In this document: positions 4,905 to 6,401 of the stretch, in pieces
How positions within the stretch are numbered: position 1 is the stretch's first letter
Layout: the number at the start of each line of letters is the position of its first letter
NCBI GenBank assembly: GCA_902778985.1
Contig: CACYZS010000103.1
Location: 1-6,401, forward strand
From: an uncultured Ruminococcus sp.
Lineage (GTDB): Bacteria; Bacillota; Clostridia; Oscillospirales; CAG-272
Reading direction: 5' to 3'
DNA length: 6,401 nucleotides
Made by a program: the position numbers and the translations under genes
Notes under the pieces: model-generated
Told to the model about the DNA's origin: nothing
The model's input: the letters and a program-made list of their open reading frames with translations, nothing else
The model's database searches: none

Positions 4905-6401
4905 TCAGTCTTCGGTCTTCGGAAGCGTGTACCAGATCTTGAGCCGGTTGTCAAGCACCTTCTGCTTCACCGCGCGGTTCGTCTCGTACTGCGTCGAGAT
5001 ATAGTCGGCGCCCGCCTGGAAGTGCTGATGTCTCATCAGACCGTGCCAGCGGTTGTTAGCATCCGGTCGGTGCCCTGGTCGTAGGTCGTGACCTTGTACT
5101 TCATCACGATCTGCAGGAACTGTTCGCGGATCGCGGGCGAGTTCTCGGTGCAGTACTGCAGGTACGCCGTCAGCGCCTTCGCCTTGGCGGGCTTGACGTT
5201 GACGTTGATCGCGCCGGCGTCGCCGGTGCTGTAAATGATCGTGTTATACTCGTTATTGGCGTTGGTCTTCGGGCAGGGGACGACCGAATAGAGGTCCTCC
5301 ATGTTCTGGAACACGTCGTCTTCGAGCCCGCCGAGCAGGCAAACGCCCGTAAAGAGCAGATCCCCGCCGGCGAATTTGGTGTGATGGTACGCGATACCGG
5401 GTGCCTCCGGCGTGTTGCTCGAGAAGTTATAACTGGTCGACAGAGAGCCGGGGCCCTCGAACACTCTTTTCACCTTCTCGAAGATCAGGTTGAGCCCCTC
5501 CGAGGTGTCGTTGTACTTGATCCACTGCTGTTGGTAATACGGGCTGCTCTCGTCCTCGATCCGGTACGTTTCGGTCAGGGTCTCGCCGCAGGAGTAGATG
5601 AAACTGCCCGCGCACTGACCGCCGTCGCCGTACTCGTCGCCGATGATGCCGAGTTGGTCGTAGATCGAGTCGGCGCCGTCGCCGTCCTTATCCACCCAGA
5701 TCGCCGCGCAGAGTTTGCCGAGCACGTCCCAGGTCCACTCTCCTCGATCGACCAGGTCGAAGAAGCGGGGCGTGAGTTTTTCGCCCGCGCCGAGTTCATC
5801 CCCGTCTTCGAGGATCGCCGGCGCCAGTTTGTCGGCGCTCGCGTCCATCAGGGTCATGTTGAAGGGCAGTACCGGAACGGCGCGAAAAACGTCGAGGAAA
5901 TAGTCGCTGCCGAGAATGTAGCCGCGGTCGCCGGTGAACGACAGGGTCTTCATCCACGATTCGAGCCAGCCCTTGGCTTTGAAATCGAAGAACGAATTCG
6001 GGATGGTCCACACGTCCTTGAAGGTCCCGTTCAGCAGTTCCAGGTTCAGTTCGTTCAACATATTGACGAACAGATCCGGCGCGTCGGCGGCTTTCCCCTT
6101 GACGGCGATGTCGATCTTTTCCGCCTGCTTGCCCCACGATTCGCTCCAGAAAACGAATTCGGTCGAGACGTGAAGCAGATCTCTTGCCGCCTTGTTGCGT
6201 TCATAGACCATCTGTTCGATCTTGGGCGTCACGCCGTCCACAATCTCGTCGGGACCTTTCAGATAGACGTCGTTTTTCGACGCCTTCTCCGCCGATACGT
6301 TGCTGCTGCACTCGATCTTCAGGCTTCGCGCGCTCTCCGCCATCATCGTGACCTTGGGCGCGAGTTTCTCCCACTTGGTGTCGGGGGGTTCGGTCGCCTC
6401 T
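4905..6401 (-). pseudogene. Solute-binding lipoprotein, paralogue 3, frameshifted, 5' end outside window
   Basis: The first gene of the visible array; its signal peptide lies beyond 6401. The frame is already open at the edge, reading TEPPDTKWEKLAPKVTMM, which matches the linker and first core block of the paralogues, so the ATG at 6346 is not the start. Conserved blocks continue: GPDEIVDGVTP, RNKAARDLL, LPFNMTLMDASADKLAP, a textbook-like acidic loop DKDGDGADSIYD and TYDQGTDRML. After RML the frame runs into TTAGTV and a stop at 5036. From 5057 to 4905 another frame encodes the expected 50-residue C-terminus, from NNRWHGLM to IWYTLPKTED. Compared with paralogue 2, 73 bp are missing at the junction near 5057/5058, removing about 24 codons and shifting frame. 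The product would lose its last third-lobe helices. An assembly error remains possible. Confidence 0.82.

Noticed and set aside
2932..5004. A 690-codon open frame on the plus strand opposite paralogue 2
   Set aside because: It passes through the terminator hairpin and the whole antisense of a clear lipoprotein gene, with no recognisable domain.
5036..6346. Taking the 436-residue frame as a complete gene
   Set aside because: Coding similarity to the paralogues continues upstream to the window edge and, in another frame, downstream to 4905, so both ends of that frame are artificial.
1..6401. CRISPR array, tRNA, rRNA or intact transposase
   Set aside because: No regularly spaced direct repeats, no cloverleaf or rRNA-like sequence, and no transposase or integrase motif were seen in any frame.

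Overview
The window looks like chromosomal DNA of an uncultured Gram-positive bacterium, most likely a gut-type Clostridia member. The evidence is Shine-Dalgarno sites of the AAGGAG type, promoters with TTGACA/TATAAT-like boxes, GC-rich hairpin terminators with T-tracts, and clostridial-style solute-binding lipoproteins (MKK...LASC signal, then an acidic Thr/Pro/Glu linker). Species cannot be fixed from the sequence.

Left part (1-1051): a GC-rich, non-coding stretch full of nested inverted repeats (about 1-230) precedes a strong promoter (270-298) and a GNAT acetyltransferase gene (328-831, + strand). Just beyond it, on the - strand, lies what looks like the abandoned 5' end of another gene. 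It keeps an intact promoter (936-964), an AGGAGG site and the start MEIKRDIYIN, typical of AAA_14/DUF4143 ATPases, but stops after 15 codons. A 14-bp-stem hairpin (1052-1082) separates this block from the lipoprotein genes and could terminate transcription in both directions.

Right part (1120-6401): three tandem, same-strand (-) paralogues of an extracellular solute-binding lipoprotein. In transcription order they are paralogue 3 (4905 to beyond 6401), paralogue 2 (3151-4854) and paralogue 1 (1120-2832). Each complete copy has its own terminator, and the two terminators share a core. Paralogue 1 also has its own promoter (2931-2959). Paralogue 3 is frameshifted by an apparent 73-bp deletion near its 3' end; its C-terminus survives intact in another frame.

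The three lipoproteins would sit on the outer face of the membrane and capture a ligand, probably a carbohydrate, for an ABC importer. No permease or ATPase gene is in the window, and the gene run ends at 1120 against a convergent gene, so any cognate transporter must lie beyond 6401 or elsewhere. I find no wholly new system. The most notable items are the orphan, mosaic lipoprotein array with its broken member, the promoter-bearing ATPase remnant, and a candidate short RNA between paralogues 2 and 1.
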